Origin: Paractinoplanes ferrugineus
Lineage (GTDB): Bacteria > Actinomycetota > Actinomycetes > Mycobacteriales > Micromonosporaceae
Assembly (NCBI RefSeq): GCF_016862195.1
Contig: NZ_BOMM01000014.1
Coordinates: 160,202 to 224,201, forward strand
Direction: 5' to 3'
DNA: 64,000 bases
The notes below the pieces were generated by a model. It was given only the letters and a program-made list of their open reading frames with translations, did not search any database and was not told the origin of the DNA. The translations under genes were made by a program, and so were the position numbers. Positions within the stretch are counted from its first letter, which is position 1. Each line of letters begins with the position of its first letter. Positions 35,614-43,392 of this stretch are shown piece after piece.

Positions 35614-36423
35614 ATGACCGTCACCCAGACGTCGCAAACCTCGTCGGTCACTTCGACCGGCGCCGAGGCTCCGGTGGACAGCGCCGCCGACCTGCTCAAC
35701 GCGATGGCCGCGATGCCGATCGGTCACCCGTCCCGCGCAGGCCTGCGCGACGCGGCGATCGAGGCCTGGCTGCCGCTGGCCCGCCACCTCGCCAACCGTT
35801 ACGCCGGCCGCGGCGAGCCCACCGACGACCTGATCCAGACCGCCACCGTCGGTCTCATCAAGGCCGTCGACAAGTTCGACCCCGAGCGCGGTGTCGACTT
35901 CGCCGGTTACGCGATCCCGACGATCATCGGCGAGATCAAGCGCCACTTCCGCGACCGCACCTGGTCGGTGCGGGTGCCGCGCCGCCTCCAGGAGCTGCGG
36001 CTGGCCATCACCGAGGCCAACAGCACCCTGACCCACTCGCTCGGCCGCTCGCCGACGGTCACCGACATCGCCGCCCACCTCAGCATCACCGAGGAAGAGG
36101 TCCTCGAGGGTCTCGAGGGTGCGCGGGCCTACAACGCCACGTCGCTGAGCACGCCGATCTCGGCGGACGGCACGACCGAGCTGGGCGACACCCTCGGTGG
36201 CACCGACTACGAGTTCGAGCTGGCCGAGACCCGCGTCGCCCTGGGCCCCGCGCTCGCCACGCTCGACGAGCGTGAGCAGAGGATCCTGACCCTGCGGTTC
36301 TACGGCAACCTGACCCAGTCGCAGATCGCGGACCGCATCGGCATCTCCCAGATGCACGTGTCCCGCCTGCTGACCAAGGCGCTCACCAAGCTGCGCGGCC
36401 AGCTGGTCGGCGACGAGATCTAA
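35614..36423 (+). CDS. RNA polymerase sigma factor, SigB/SigF/SigG type
   Basis: 269 aa with sigma regions 2, 3 and 4: PTDDLIQTATVGLIKAVDKF and FAGYAIPTIIGEIKRHFRD (region 2), SVRVPRRLQELR (start of region 3), and LTQSQIADRIGISQMHVSRLL (region 4.2). This class drives stress or developmental regulons in actinobacteria and is usually held by an RsbW-like anti-sigma factor; the HATPase and STAS genes lie divergently just upstream. ATG 35614 follows GGGAGGACC. A 20-bp stem terminator ends the gene. Confidence 0.94.
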   Translation: MTVTQTSQTSSVTSTGAEAPVDSAADLLNAMAAMPIGHPSRAGLRDAAIEAWLPLARHLANRYAGRGEPTDDLIQTATVGLIKAVDKFDPERGVDFAGYAIPTIIGEIKRHFRDRTWSVRVPRRLQELRLAITEANSTLTHSLGRSPTVTDIAAHLSITEEEVLEGLEGARAYNATSLSTPISADGTTELGDTLGGTDYEFELAETRVALGPALATLDEREQRILTLRFYGNLTQSQIADRIGISQMHVSRLLTKALTKLRGQLVGDEI

Positions 36424-36440
36424 GAGCTTCACACCTCCTG

Positions 36441-36483
36441 GACAGCTTCAGGCCGGCCCGGTTCGGGCCGGCCTGAAGCTGTC
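36441..36483. terminator. Very strong bidirectional terminator, 20-bp perfect stem
   Basis: Arms 36441-36460 and 36464-36483 with a 3-nt loop, lying between the convergent sigma gene and the DUF1906 gene, whose stop begins at the next base. It can end both transcripts. Confidence 0.9.
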
Positions 36484-38079
36484 TCAGAGCAGAGGTGACA
36501 TGTACGGGAAGTACGAGATCAGCGTCCGCGCCGTCAGCGTCTTGCCGTTGCCCCGGTACAGCACCAGCGCACCGTCGCTCGTCCGGACCGCGATCATGTC
36601 GGTGTAGCCGTCCCGGTCGAAGTCGCCCACGCCGACGAGGTCGCGCGTGCCGTTCCACCCGGTGCCGAGCGACGTACGACCGGCGTAGGCGCCCTTGCGA
36701 CCCGGATAGAGGTACAGCGTGCCGCTGGAGTTCTGCCGCGCCACCAGGTCGGGGTAACCGTCCCGGTTGAAGTCACCGATGCCGGCCAACTCGTAGAGCG
36801 TGTTGAAGCCGCCGCTGACGATCACCTTGCGAGCGCCGAACTTGGCGCCCGCCGCCCCCGGGTAGAAGTACAGGTTGGAACCCTGGATCGCCACCATGTC
36901 CGGGTAGCCGTCCTTGTTCAGGTCGCCGGCCGGGGTGATCTCGCGCAGCGCGCCGGTGCCGGACATCAGCTTCTTGCGGGCACCGTGGACAGCCGTGGTG
37001 CCGGGATAGAACCACAGGTCGCCGTTGCTCTGCCGGGCGACGACGTCTTCCTTGCCGTCCCGGTTCAGATCCCCGATCCGGATGATCGAGTTCATCATCC
37101 CCCAGTTGGTGCCGAAGACCGAGCGTCCGCCCGCGGCCGCGCCGTTGCCGTAGTGCAGATAGACGTCGCCGGTCCGCCAGTCCTTGGCGAGGAAGTCCGA
37201 CCAGCCGTTGTTCGTGAAGTCGGCCATCGTGGGACCGGGCAGCGGGGCGAAGTCGACGTAGTTGTTGTCGATGTTGATGGTCACGCCGCCGTACGTCTCG
37301 GTGTGCCCGCCGCGGTACTGCTTCATCCGGCGCCGGCCGGGCCAGTTGGCGGTCGGGATGCTCGCGTCGCCGATCCCGACGACCGAGTCCCACCGCGCGA
37401 AGTCGATGTAGTCGGGCTTCACGTAGCCGGGCACGTTGTAATAGGCGATCTGGTCGGCGATACCGGAGCTGACGCTCGAGTAGTAACCGGAGAAGTAACC
37501 GCCGTTGTGCAGACGCGACGACCAGCCGTTCATGAAGTTCATGACCCCGGACCGGCAGGTGGCGTCGTTGGTGTTGTACGACTCCATGTCGTAGATCAGG
37601 ACGCTGTTGCGGGCCAGCCCGAGCGAGACGGCCTGGACGATGGCATCACCGCCGGCGTCGACTCCCTGCGCGTACGCGTTCGGGTTGTCGATCACGTTCT
37701 TCTTGGGCGAGGTGGCACAACTGGCCTGCGGCCCGACGTAGATCGGCAGCAGCTTCCACCCGGCGTTCACCTGCTCCTGCACCCACGAGGCGGTGAGGTT
37801 CGCCTGCGTGCAGCCGCGCGAGACGCCTCCGATGTAGATGCCGATCGCCTTGTAGGGCGAGCTCGCCCGCCAGGCTTTCATCGACGCGCTCGACGGCGCG
37901 GTGCACGCGTCGAACGCGTAACCGGTGAACGAGCCGGGTTGGACGGTCGAGAACGCGTCGGCGGCGCCGGCGTTCGTCTGAGCCAGAGTGAATGACGACG
38001 CCAGAAGAATCAGCGCGCAGAACGTCGCCTTGATCTTGACACTGTTTTTGCGCGCCGGGATGAGCCGGTGAGCCCCCAT
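36484..38079 (-). CDS. Secreted DUF1906 glycoside-hydrolase-like protein with FG-GAP repeats
   Basis: 531 aa. After a signal peptide (residues about 12-40) comes a DUF1906 domain (residues about 50-260), a TIM-barrel fold related to GH25 lysozymes: GYAFDACTAPSS, GIYIGG, LIYDMESYN and YIDFARWD. Then follow about four FG-GAP/VCBS repeats with calcium-binding-type loops (GDLNRDGKEDVVA, GDLNKDGYPDMVA, GDFNRDGYPDLVA, GDFDRDGYTDMIA). It probably acts on or binds cell-wall or other polysaccharide outside the cell. ATG 38079 follows GAAGGGCG. Confidence 0.88.
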   Translation of the reverse strand: MGAHRLIPARKNSVKIKATFCALILLASSFTLAQTNAGAADAFSTVQPGSFTGYAFDACTAPSSASMKAWRASSPYKAIGIYIGGVSRGCTQANLTASWVQEQVNAGWKLLPIYVGPQASCATSPKKNVIDNPNAYAQGVDAGGDAIVQAVSLGLARNSVLIYDMESYNTNDATCRSGVMNFMNGWSSRLHNGGYFSGYYSSVSSGIADQIAYYNVPGYVKPDYIDFARWDSVVGIGDASIPTANWPGRRRMKQYRGGHTETYGGVTINIDNNYVDFAPLPGPTMADFTNNGWSDFLAKDWRTGDVYLHYGNGAAAGGRSVFGTNWGMMNSIIRIGDLNRDGKEDVVARQSNGDLWFYPGTTAVHGARKKLMSGTGALREITPAGDLNKDGYPDMVAIQGSNLYFYPGAAGAKFGARKVIVSGGFNTLYELAGIGDFNRDGYPDLVARQNSSGTLYLYPGRKGAYAGRTSLGTGWNGTRDLVGVGDFDRDGYTDMIAVRTSDGALVLYRGNGKTLTARTLISYFPYMSPLL

Positions 38080-38203
38080 GATCGCCCTTCTCGGCCGGAA
38101 ATGACCACCGAGCTAAGCAGTTGATCAACAGAGACGCCTCCGCCGAACGGCTCGTTGTCGCGAGCCGCTCGGCGGAAAGATACTCATCTATGGCACAAAT
38201 GCA

Positions 38204-38359
38204 TTAATACCAATACTTGCGACCGCCGATGGGACGGCCCACCGAGCCGAGGATCCAGAACACGGCGCCGACGATCAGCAGGATGGTGCCGATCGTGGTG
38301 AGGATCGAAATATGGGCGAAGATGCCGATCAGCAGAAGAATCAGGCCGACGACCAACAT
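38204..38359 (-). CDS. DUF6131-type small membrane protein
   Basis: 51 aa, almost entirely two hydrophobic helices (MLVVGLILLLIGIFA and IGTILLIVGAVFWILG) with a GRKYWY tail, matching the small actinobacterial DUF6131 family of unknown function. The ATG at 38359 lies right after a GGAGCGCTCC palindrome that includes the ribosome-site-like GGAG. Confidence 0.8.
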   Translation of the reverse strand: MLVVGLILLLIGIFAHISILTTIGTILLIVGAVFWILGSVGRPIGGRKYWY

Positions 38360-38360
38360 G

Positions 38361-38370
38361 GGAGCGCTCC
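38361..38370. promoter_or_regulatory. GGAGCGCTCC palindrome before the DUF6131 gene
   Basis: 10-bp palindrome with the same GAGCGCTC core as the LacI-type site at 27486. It begins 1 bp before the DUF6131 start and may act as an operator or as part of the ribosome site. Confidence 0.35.
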
Positions 38371-38502
38371 AATCAGCGGGGGGTTGCCTCCGGCCGAGTG
38401 ATACCCATGAGTCCCCGTCGCTGAAACCGCCTGCCAACATTCACAGACCCGGCACAGTGACGGCACACCGCGCGGAAAGCGGTCGCGCCGACCGTGGAGC
38501 CC

Positions 38503-39171
38503 ATGAGACCAGTACTCGACGTCGTCCTCCCCGTCTACAACGAAGCCGCCGACCTCGAGCGAAGCGTGCACCGGCTCCACGGTTACCTGCTCTCGGTGCT
38601 GCCGTTCCCGTTCCGCATCACCATCGCCGACAACGCCAGCAGCGACGCGACCCCGCTGCTGGCCGGGCGGCTCGCCGTCGACCTGCCCGAGGTCACCGCG
38701 GTCCACCTGGCCGCCAGGGGCCGCGGCCGGGCGCTCAAGTACGCCTGGCTCAACTCGGATGCCGATGTGCTCGCCTACCTGGACATCGACCTGGCCATCG
38801 GGTCGCGACTCAAGCGCGGCTCGCAGGTGGTGCGCGGACCCAAACGGGAGTTCCTCTCGCGCGCCTACAACATGATCCTCAAAGCCACCCTCGGCGCGCG
38901 CTTCTCCGACGCCCAGTGCGGGTTCAAGGCCACCCGGGCCGACGTCGCGCGGCAGCTGTTACCACTGGTGCAGGACACCAACTGGTTCTTCGACACCGAG
39001 ATGCTGGTGCTGGCCGAACGGGCCGGGCTGCGCACGCACGAGGTGCCGGTCGACTGGGTGGACGACCCGAACAGCAAGGTCGACATCCTCGCCACCGCGC
39101 AGGAGGACCTGCGCGGCATCGCCCGGCTCCGGCGCACCATGCCACGAGCGAGCGAACTCGCCACTCGTTAG
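38503..39171 (+). CDS. Family 2 glycosyltransferase (dolichyl-phosphate-sugar type) with apparent internal deletion
   Basis: 222-aa cytoplasmic or membrane-peripheral glycosyltransferase: VVLPVYNEAADLERSV, ADNASSDAT, the DID motif, GPKREFLSRAYN, FSDAQCGFKATR and FFDTEMLVLAER. It should transfer a sugar from a nucleotide donor to polyprenyl phosphate. Relatives have a stretch of about 23 residues between the DXD motif and LAIGSRL (of the form STDL...SGHSD). Here DIDLAIGSRL joins directly, near 38785-38797, so activity is uncertain. ATG 38503 follows GGAG closely; a GTG lies at 38494. Confidence 0.85.
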   Translation: MRPVLDVVLPVYNEAADLERSVHRLHGYLLSVLPFPFRITIADNASSDATPLLAGRLAVDLPEVTAVHLAARGRGRALKYAWLNSDADVLAYLDIDLAIGSRLKRGSQVVRGPKREFLSRAYNMILKATLGARFSDAQCGFKATRADVARQLLPLVQDTNWFFDTEMLVLAERAGLRTHEVPVDWVDDPNSKVDILATAQEDLRGIARLRRTMPRASELATR

Positions 39172-39236
39172 GGATCAGCCAGAAGAAGTGACTCCGCAGG
39201 TTTCACACACCCGGGTCCGGCTACCGTAGGTACGCG

Positions 39237-39947
39237 ATGCCACCTTCTCCTGACCTTCCCGGATTCCTGCACGGAGTCGCCCCGATCCTCGATCGGTGGG
39301 GCTACCTGTCCGTAGCGGCGACCATCGGCGTGGAAAGTTTCGGCGTGCCCGCCCCCGGTCAGACGTTCATGGTGGCCGCGGCCATCTACGCCGGTGCCGG
39401 GCGCCTCAACATCTTCGCCGTGGCGGCGATCGCGTTCGTCGCCGCCGTTCTCGGCGACAACGTCGGTTACTGGATCGGCGTGCGCGGCGGCCGCAAGGCA
39501 GTGCACCGCTGGGGGAAATATGTCTTCCTGACCCCGGAACGCCTGGCTCGGGCCGAGGGCTTCTTCGCCCGACGCGGGAGTCGGATCGTCGTCATCGCCC
39601 GGTTCATCGACGGCCTCCGGCAGTTCAACGGAGTGATCGCCGGGATCACCGCGATGCCGTGGCGCACGTTCCTGATCTACAACACGATCGGGGCGGCGAT
39701 CTGGGTCGGTTGGTGGACCGGCATCGCGTACGCGCTCGGGACCCATCTGGTCGAGATCATCGAGCACGCACACCGATACAAGTGGTGGGCGATCGCCGCC
39801 GTCACCCTCGCGGTGATCGCCTACGTCACCTTGCACCTCCGGCACATCAGACGCCGGCGCGCTCGCACTGCCGCAGCTACGGACGCAGCCGCAGAGGCAG
39901 CCGCCGACGGTCCCGTCGAAGATCCTGTCGAAGAGAAACAGGCCTAG
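39237..39947 (+). CDS. DedA family membrane protein
   Basis: 236 aa with the DedA/SNARE-associated core: GVESFGVPAPGQTFMVAAAI, GDNVGYWIGVRGGR, FFARRGSRIVVIARFIDGLRQFNGVIAG and a final helix. A charged tail rich in Arg, Ala and Glu follows. DedA proteins act in lipid-carrier recycling and membrane homeostasis; at least one group flips undecaprenyl phosphate. The ATG at 39237 has only a weak upstream AGG. Confidence 0.92.
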   Translation: MPPSPDLPGFLHGVAPILDRWGYLSVAATIGVESFGVPAPGQTFMVAAAIYAGAGRLNIFAVAAIAFVAAVLGDNVGYWIGVRGGRKAVHRWGKYVFLTPERLARAEGFFARRGSRIVVIARFIDGLRQFNGVIAGITAMPWRTFLIYNTIGAAIWVGWWTGIAYALGTHLVEIIEHAHRYKWWAIAAVTLAVIAYVTLHLRHIRRRRARTAAATDAAAEAAADGPVEDPVEEKQA

Positions 39948-39981
39948 GCGCGCCGGAGGTCGCGAAACGGAAGGAGAGTTC

Positions 39982-40710
39982 GTGACCACCCCTCAGCTCG
40001 ACCGTCGCCGGGCCCGGTCCGCCACCGCCGGAGCGTCCGCCGCGAAGGCCCGCGAAGCCGTCACCGACCTGGACAACCGGCTCCGCACCAACGCCGACCT
40101 CGGCCGGCAGCAGGCGCAGGCCCTGCGCAACGCGGAGGCCGAGGCCAAGCGCCTCAAGCGTGCGCTCAAGACGCAGAAGCGCGACCGCGACCGCCTGACC
40201 AAGGCGCGCCGGAAGGCGGTCACCCGAGCCAAGAAGGCTTCCGCCAAGTCGGCCGAAACAGACGCGAAGTACGACAAAGCGGTGCTGGCCGAACTGATCC
40301 GCCGCGAGAAGGAACGCGACCAGCAGGCCGCCTCCACTCCAGCCGGCGCGGTCGCCCCGGCCCCCTCGGTCGCCCCGGCCCCCTCGGTCGCCCCGGCCCC
40401 CTCGGCCATCGCGGTCGCGCCGGCCCCCGCCTCCCCCGCGCCGGCCGCCACGATCCCCGCCACGGCCCCGGCGTCGGCCGCTCCCGCCGAGCCCGCGGCC
40501 GAATCGGACGCCGAGCCGATCACCCAGCCGATCACGCCGCCGGCCGGCACCTCCCGGACCCGCGGGTCGGGGACGCGCAGCGCGGCGACCAAGGCGCTCG
40601 ACTCGGCTGCCGGTGCGGCGGCCGGCCGCCCCGCCGCGAGCCGGACGCGCAAGGCCACCGCCGAGCCGGCCGCCACCCCACGAAACACGCGCCGGACCAC
40701 CGGTCGCTGA
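39982..40710 (+). CDS. Lys/Ala-rich coiled-coil protein with Ala/Pro tail
   Basis: 242 aa, no known enzyme fold. Residues about 25-115 form a highly charged helix (AEAEAKRLKRALKTQKRDRD, then KARRKAVTRAKKASAK), probably a coiled coil. The rest is an Ala/Pro-rich region with three exact VAPAPS repeats and a basic TRT/RKA tail, which resembles histone-H1-like tails. It could bind DNA, but this is a guess. GTG 39982 follows AAGGAGAG. It lies 34 bp after DedA. Confidence 0.7.
   Translation: MTTPQLDRRRARSATAGASAAKAREAVTDLDNRLRTNADLGRQQAQALRNAEAEAKRLKRALKTQKRDRDRLTKARRKAVTRAKKASAKSAETDAKYDKAVLAELIRREKERDQQAASTPAGAVAPAPSVAPAPSVAPAPSAIAVAPAPASPAPAATIPATAPASAAPAEPAAESDAEPITQPITPPAGTSRTRGSGTRSAATKALDSAAGAAAGRPAASRTRKATAEPAATPRNTRRTTGR
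40351..40404 (+). repeat. Three tandem 18-bp repeats within a coding region
   Basis: GTCGCCCCGGCCCCCTCG occurs three times head to tail at 40351, 40369 and 40387 and encodes VAPAPS each time. Copy number is likely variable between strains. Confidence 0.85.
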
Positions 40711-40725
40711 CGAACCACGAGACCG

Positions 40726-40762
40726 CCACAGCCCGCCCGTCCCACGGGCGGGCGGGCTGTGG
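40726..40762 (+). terminator. 14-bp stem-loop terminator
   Basis: CCACAGCCCGCCCG (40726-40739) pairs with 40749-40762, 15 bp after the coiled-coil gene. Confidence 0.8.
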
Positions 40763-40883
40763 CGTCCCGGGCGTCCCGGCGTCCCGGCGCCCGGACCGAC
40801 CCCGGCCCGGGGCTCCGCCGCGGCTTCGGCGGGCAAGATGAAGACTGACGGCGGCGACCACGTCCGAGCTGTGGAGGCTTCAG

Positions 40884-41543
40884 GTGGCGGAGATCAAGGC
40901 AGAGATCGCAGCGGTCCTCTTCGACATGGACGGCACCCTGGTCGACTCCGACCGGGCGGTCGAGCGTTCCTGGCTGGCCTGGGGCGTGGAGTACGGCGTG
41001 GACGGCCCCACCGCTCACCGGATGGCGCACGGCGCCCCGAGTTCGGCCACCGTCCGCAAGCTGCTCCCGGACCTGAGCGACGCGGACCTGACGCGGGCCT
41101 CGATCCGGCAGCTGGAGCTTCAGTACGACGATCTGTCCGACGTCGTGGCCGCGCCGGGCGCGCTCGAGACGCTCGAGGTGCTGGCCCGGCTCGGACTGCC
41201 GTGGGCGGTGGTGACCAGCGCTGACGGGCGGCTGGCGAAGGCCCGGCTGGCCGCCGCCGGGATCGCCCCGCAGGTGCTGGTGACCACCGACGACGTGGCG
41301 GTCGGCAAGCCCGATCCGGCCGGTTACCGCAAAGCGGCCGAGCTGCTCGGCGTCGCCCCGGCGAACTGCCTGGTCGTGGAGGATGCCGAGGTGGGGCTGG
41401 AGGCGGCTCGGGCGGCGGGGGCGCGCACCGCCGCGCTGCGGGGGCTGTCGGGAGACGTACGCCTGACGTCGCTCTTCGATCTGGCCGGTCTGCTCGGTGA
41501 TCAGCCGGGGAGGTCGTCCAGGAACTCGGCGGTCGGGACGTAG
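40884..41543 (+). CDS. HAD-superfamily phosphatase (beta-PGM/sugar-phosphatase type)
   Basis: 219 aa. The HAD motifs are DMDGTLVDSD (I), VVTSADG (II), the Lys of VGKPDPAGY (III) and VVEDAEVGLEAA (IV), with an alpha-helical cap between I and II. It probably dephosphorylates a small sugar phosphate. GTG 40884 follows GGAGG at 8 nt. The 3' end overlaps the convergent DyP gene by 43 bp. Confidence 0.9.
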   Translation: MAEIKAEIAAVLFDMDGTLVDSDRAVERSWLAWGVEYGVDGPTAHRMAHGAPSSATVRKLLPDLSDADLTRASIRQLELQYDDLSDVVAAPGALETLEVLARLGLPWAVVTSADGRLAKARLAAAGIAPQVLVTTDDVAVGKPDPAGYRKAAELLGVAPANCLVVEDAEVGLEAARAAGARTAALRGLSGDVRLTSLFDLAGLLGDQPGRSSRNSAVGT

Positions 41544-42445
41544 AACAGCGAGCCGGTGGTGGCGACGGAGAAGTCGAGGATCCGGTCGTGGTTGCCGGCC
41601 GGCTCGCCCAGGAACATCCGGCGCAGCATCAGTTCCGGGACGTCGGGCGTGGCCGCGTAGGCGATGTAGTAGGTCCCGAACTCACCCGATTTGATCGAGC
41701 CGAACGGCATGTTGTCGCGCAGGATCTTCAGCTCGTTGCCGTCCGGGTCGTCGACCGTGTTGAGGGCGACGTGCGAGTTGGCGGCCTTGTCGGCGATCTC
41801 GATGTTGTCGAGTTTCGTCCGCCCGATCACCGCCTCCTGCTGCTCCACCGTGAGCGCGTTCCACGCGGTCAGGTCGTGCAGATATTTCTGCACCAGCACG
41901 TAGCTTCCGCCGGCGAAGTCCGGGTCCTCCGCACCGACCAGCACGTGCCGGGACGCCTCGGCACCTGTCGGGTTCTCGGTGCCGTCGACGAAACCGAGCA
42001 GGTCGCGCTCGTCGAAGTACTTGAAGCCGTGCGTCTCGTCGACCACGTCGGCCACGTCGCGCAGCCGCTCGGCGATCTTCGAGGCGAGCTCGAAACAGAC
42101 GTCCATCTGCCCGGCCCGGATGTGCAGAAGCAGGTCACCGGGGGTGGCGGGGGCGGTGTGCCGCGGTCCTTTCCAGGCCCGGAACTTATGCAGCTGGGCC
42201 GGTCGCGGGCCGGTGAACAACCGGTCCCACAGTTCGCGGCCGATGCCGGTGACGCAGGACAGCTGGGCGGCCGGCAGTCGGAAGCCCACGGATCGTTGCA
42301 GGCCGCTGAGGTCTTCGAGCAGGTCCCGGACGGCCGCCTCGCCGCCCGGCCGGACGGTCAGCACCAGGAAGACGGCGGCGTCGGTGAGCGGGGCGAGCAC
42401 GGCTTGCGGGCTAACGAGCGGGCCGAGCGAACGGGGCGCTGTCAT
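41501..42445 (-). CDS. Dye-decolourising (DyP-type) heme peroxidase
   Basis: 314 aa. The DyP signature GFVDGTENP carries the catalytic Asp and the NSHVAL segment carries the probable proximal heme His; LRDNMPFG contains the conserved distal Arg. There is no signal peptide, so it is cytosolic, possibly encapsulin cargo, though no encapsulin gene is nearby. It oxidises phenolic substrates with H2O2. The start ATG is at 42445. It overlaps the HAD gene end. Confidence 0.94.
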   Translation of the reverse strand: MTAPRSLGPLVSPQAVLAPLTDAAVFLVLTVRPGGEAAVRDLLEDLSGLQRSVGFRLPAAQLSCVTGIGRELWDRLFTGPRPAQLHKFRAWKGPRHTAPATPGDLLLHIRAGQMDVCFELASKIAERLRDVADVVDETHGFKYFDERDLLGFVDGTENPTGAEASRHVLVGAEDPDFAGGSYVLVQKYLHDLTAWNALTVEQQEAVIGRTKLDNIEIADKAANSHVALNTVDDPDGNELKILRDNMPFGSIKSGEFGTYYIAYAATPDVPELMLRRMFLGEPAGNHDRILDFSVATTGSLFYVPTAEFLDDLPG

Positions 42446-42549
42446 GATCCGCAGCTTACGGTCCGGCGGCCCGATAATGGGCGGATGAGTGATCGGGTTG
42501 ACGGCCGGATCGGTGCCGGGAAGATGCGGTTCGCACCGGTGGAAAAGCG

Positions 42550-43386
42550 ATGAAGAGGTTCGCCTTCGCCGGGCGCGTCTGCCTGATCACCGGGGCCGCC
42601 AGCGGCATCGGCGCGGCCCTCGCGCTCGAGCTGGCCAAGCGGCGGGCGGTGCTGGCGCTGCTCGACATCGACGCGCCCGGGGTGGAGCGGGTCGCGGCCC
42701 TCGCCCGCGAGATGGGGGCGGCGGAGGTCACGACGTACGTCGTCGATCTGAGCGACGGGGCCGACCGGCTCGATCTGGCCGCCGAGATCGCCGCTCGGCA
42801 CGGCGGGGTCGACCTTTTGATCAACAACGCCGGCGTGACCTTGATGGGCACGTTCGAGCAGAACCAGATGTCCGATTTCGATTGGCTGCTCGAGATCAAC
42901 CTGCATGCCGTGATCCGGATGACTAAGGCGTTCCTGCCGCAGCTGCTGGCTCGGCCGGGCGCCCACCTGGTGAACATCAGCAGCCTGTTCGGTCTGGTCG
43001 CGCCACCGGGTCAGGTGGCTTACGCGACAAGCAAGTTCGGCGTGCGCGGTTTCACCGACGCGCTGCGCCACGAGCTGGAACCGCGCGACGTCGGCGTCAC
43101 CGTCGTGCACCCGGGCGGCATCAAGACCAACATCGCCGCCGCGGCCCGGGTCAGTGGTGCCGACCCCGACGGCGAACAGATCGAACAGGCTCAGCGGTTC
43201 GCCGAGGCGGCGCTGACCCTGCCGGCCGAGGAGGCCGCCCGCCAGATCGTCGCCGCGATCCAGGCACGCCGGCCCCGCCTGGTGCTCACCAAGGAGGCGA
43301 AAGCCGGCGACTGGCTCGTCCGGCTCACCCCGACCCGGTGGTGGGCGGTGACCCAGCGATTCGGCAAGCGCCGGGGAATCCTCTGA
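42550..43386 (+). CDS. Short-chain dehydrogenase/reductase (second)
   Basis: 278-aa classical SDR: TGAASGIGAA cofactor loop (about residues 15-24), LLINNAGV, the Ser in NISSLFG, and YATSKFG with the catalytic Tyr and Lys. The C-terminal extension with FAEAALTLPAEEAARQIVAAIQA is typical of actinobacterial SDRs annotated as acetoin or fatty-acyl-type reductases. The ATG is preceded by GGTGGAAAAG. It ends 6 bp from the convergent propeller gene. Confidence 0.9.
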   Translation: MKRFAFAGRVCLITGAASGIGAALALELAKRRAVLALLDIDAPGVERVAALAREMGAAEVTTYVVDLSDGADRLDLAAEIAARHGGVDLLINNAGVTLMGTFEQNQMSDFDWLLEINLHAVIRMTKAFLPQLLARPGAHLVNISSLFGLVAPPGQVAYATSKFGVRGFTDALRHELEPRDVGVTVVHPGGIKTNIAAAARVSGADPDGEQIEQAQRFAEAALTLPAEEAARQIVAAIQARRPRLVLTKEAKAGDWLVRLTPTRWWAVTQRFGKRRGIL

Positions 43387-43392
43387 GGACGG

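Noticed and set aside
36985..37995. 336-codon plus-strand open frame
   Set aside because: Antisense of the DUF1906/FG-GAP gene; no domain.
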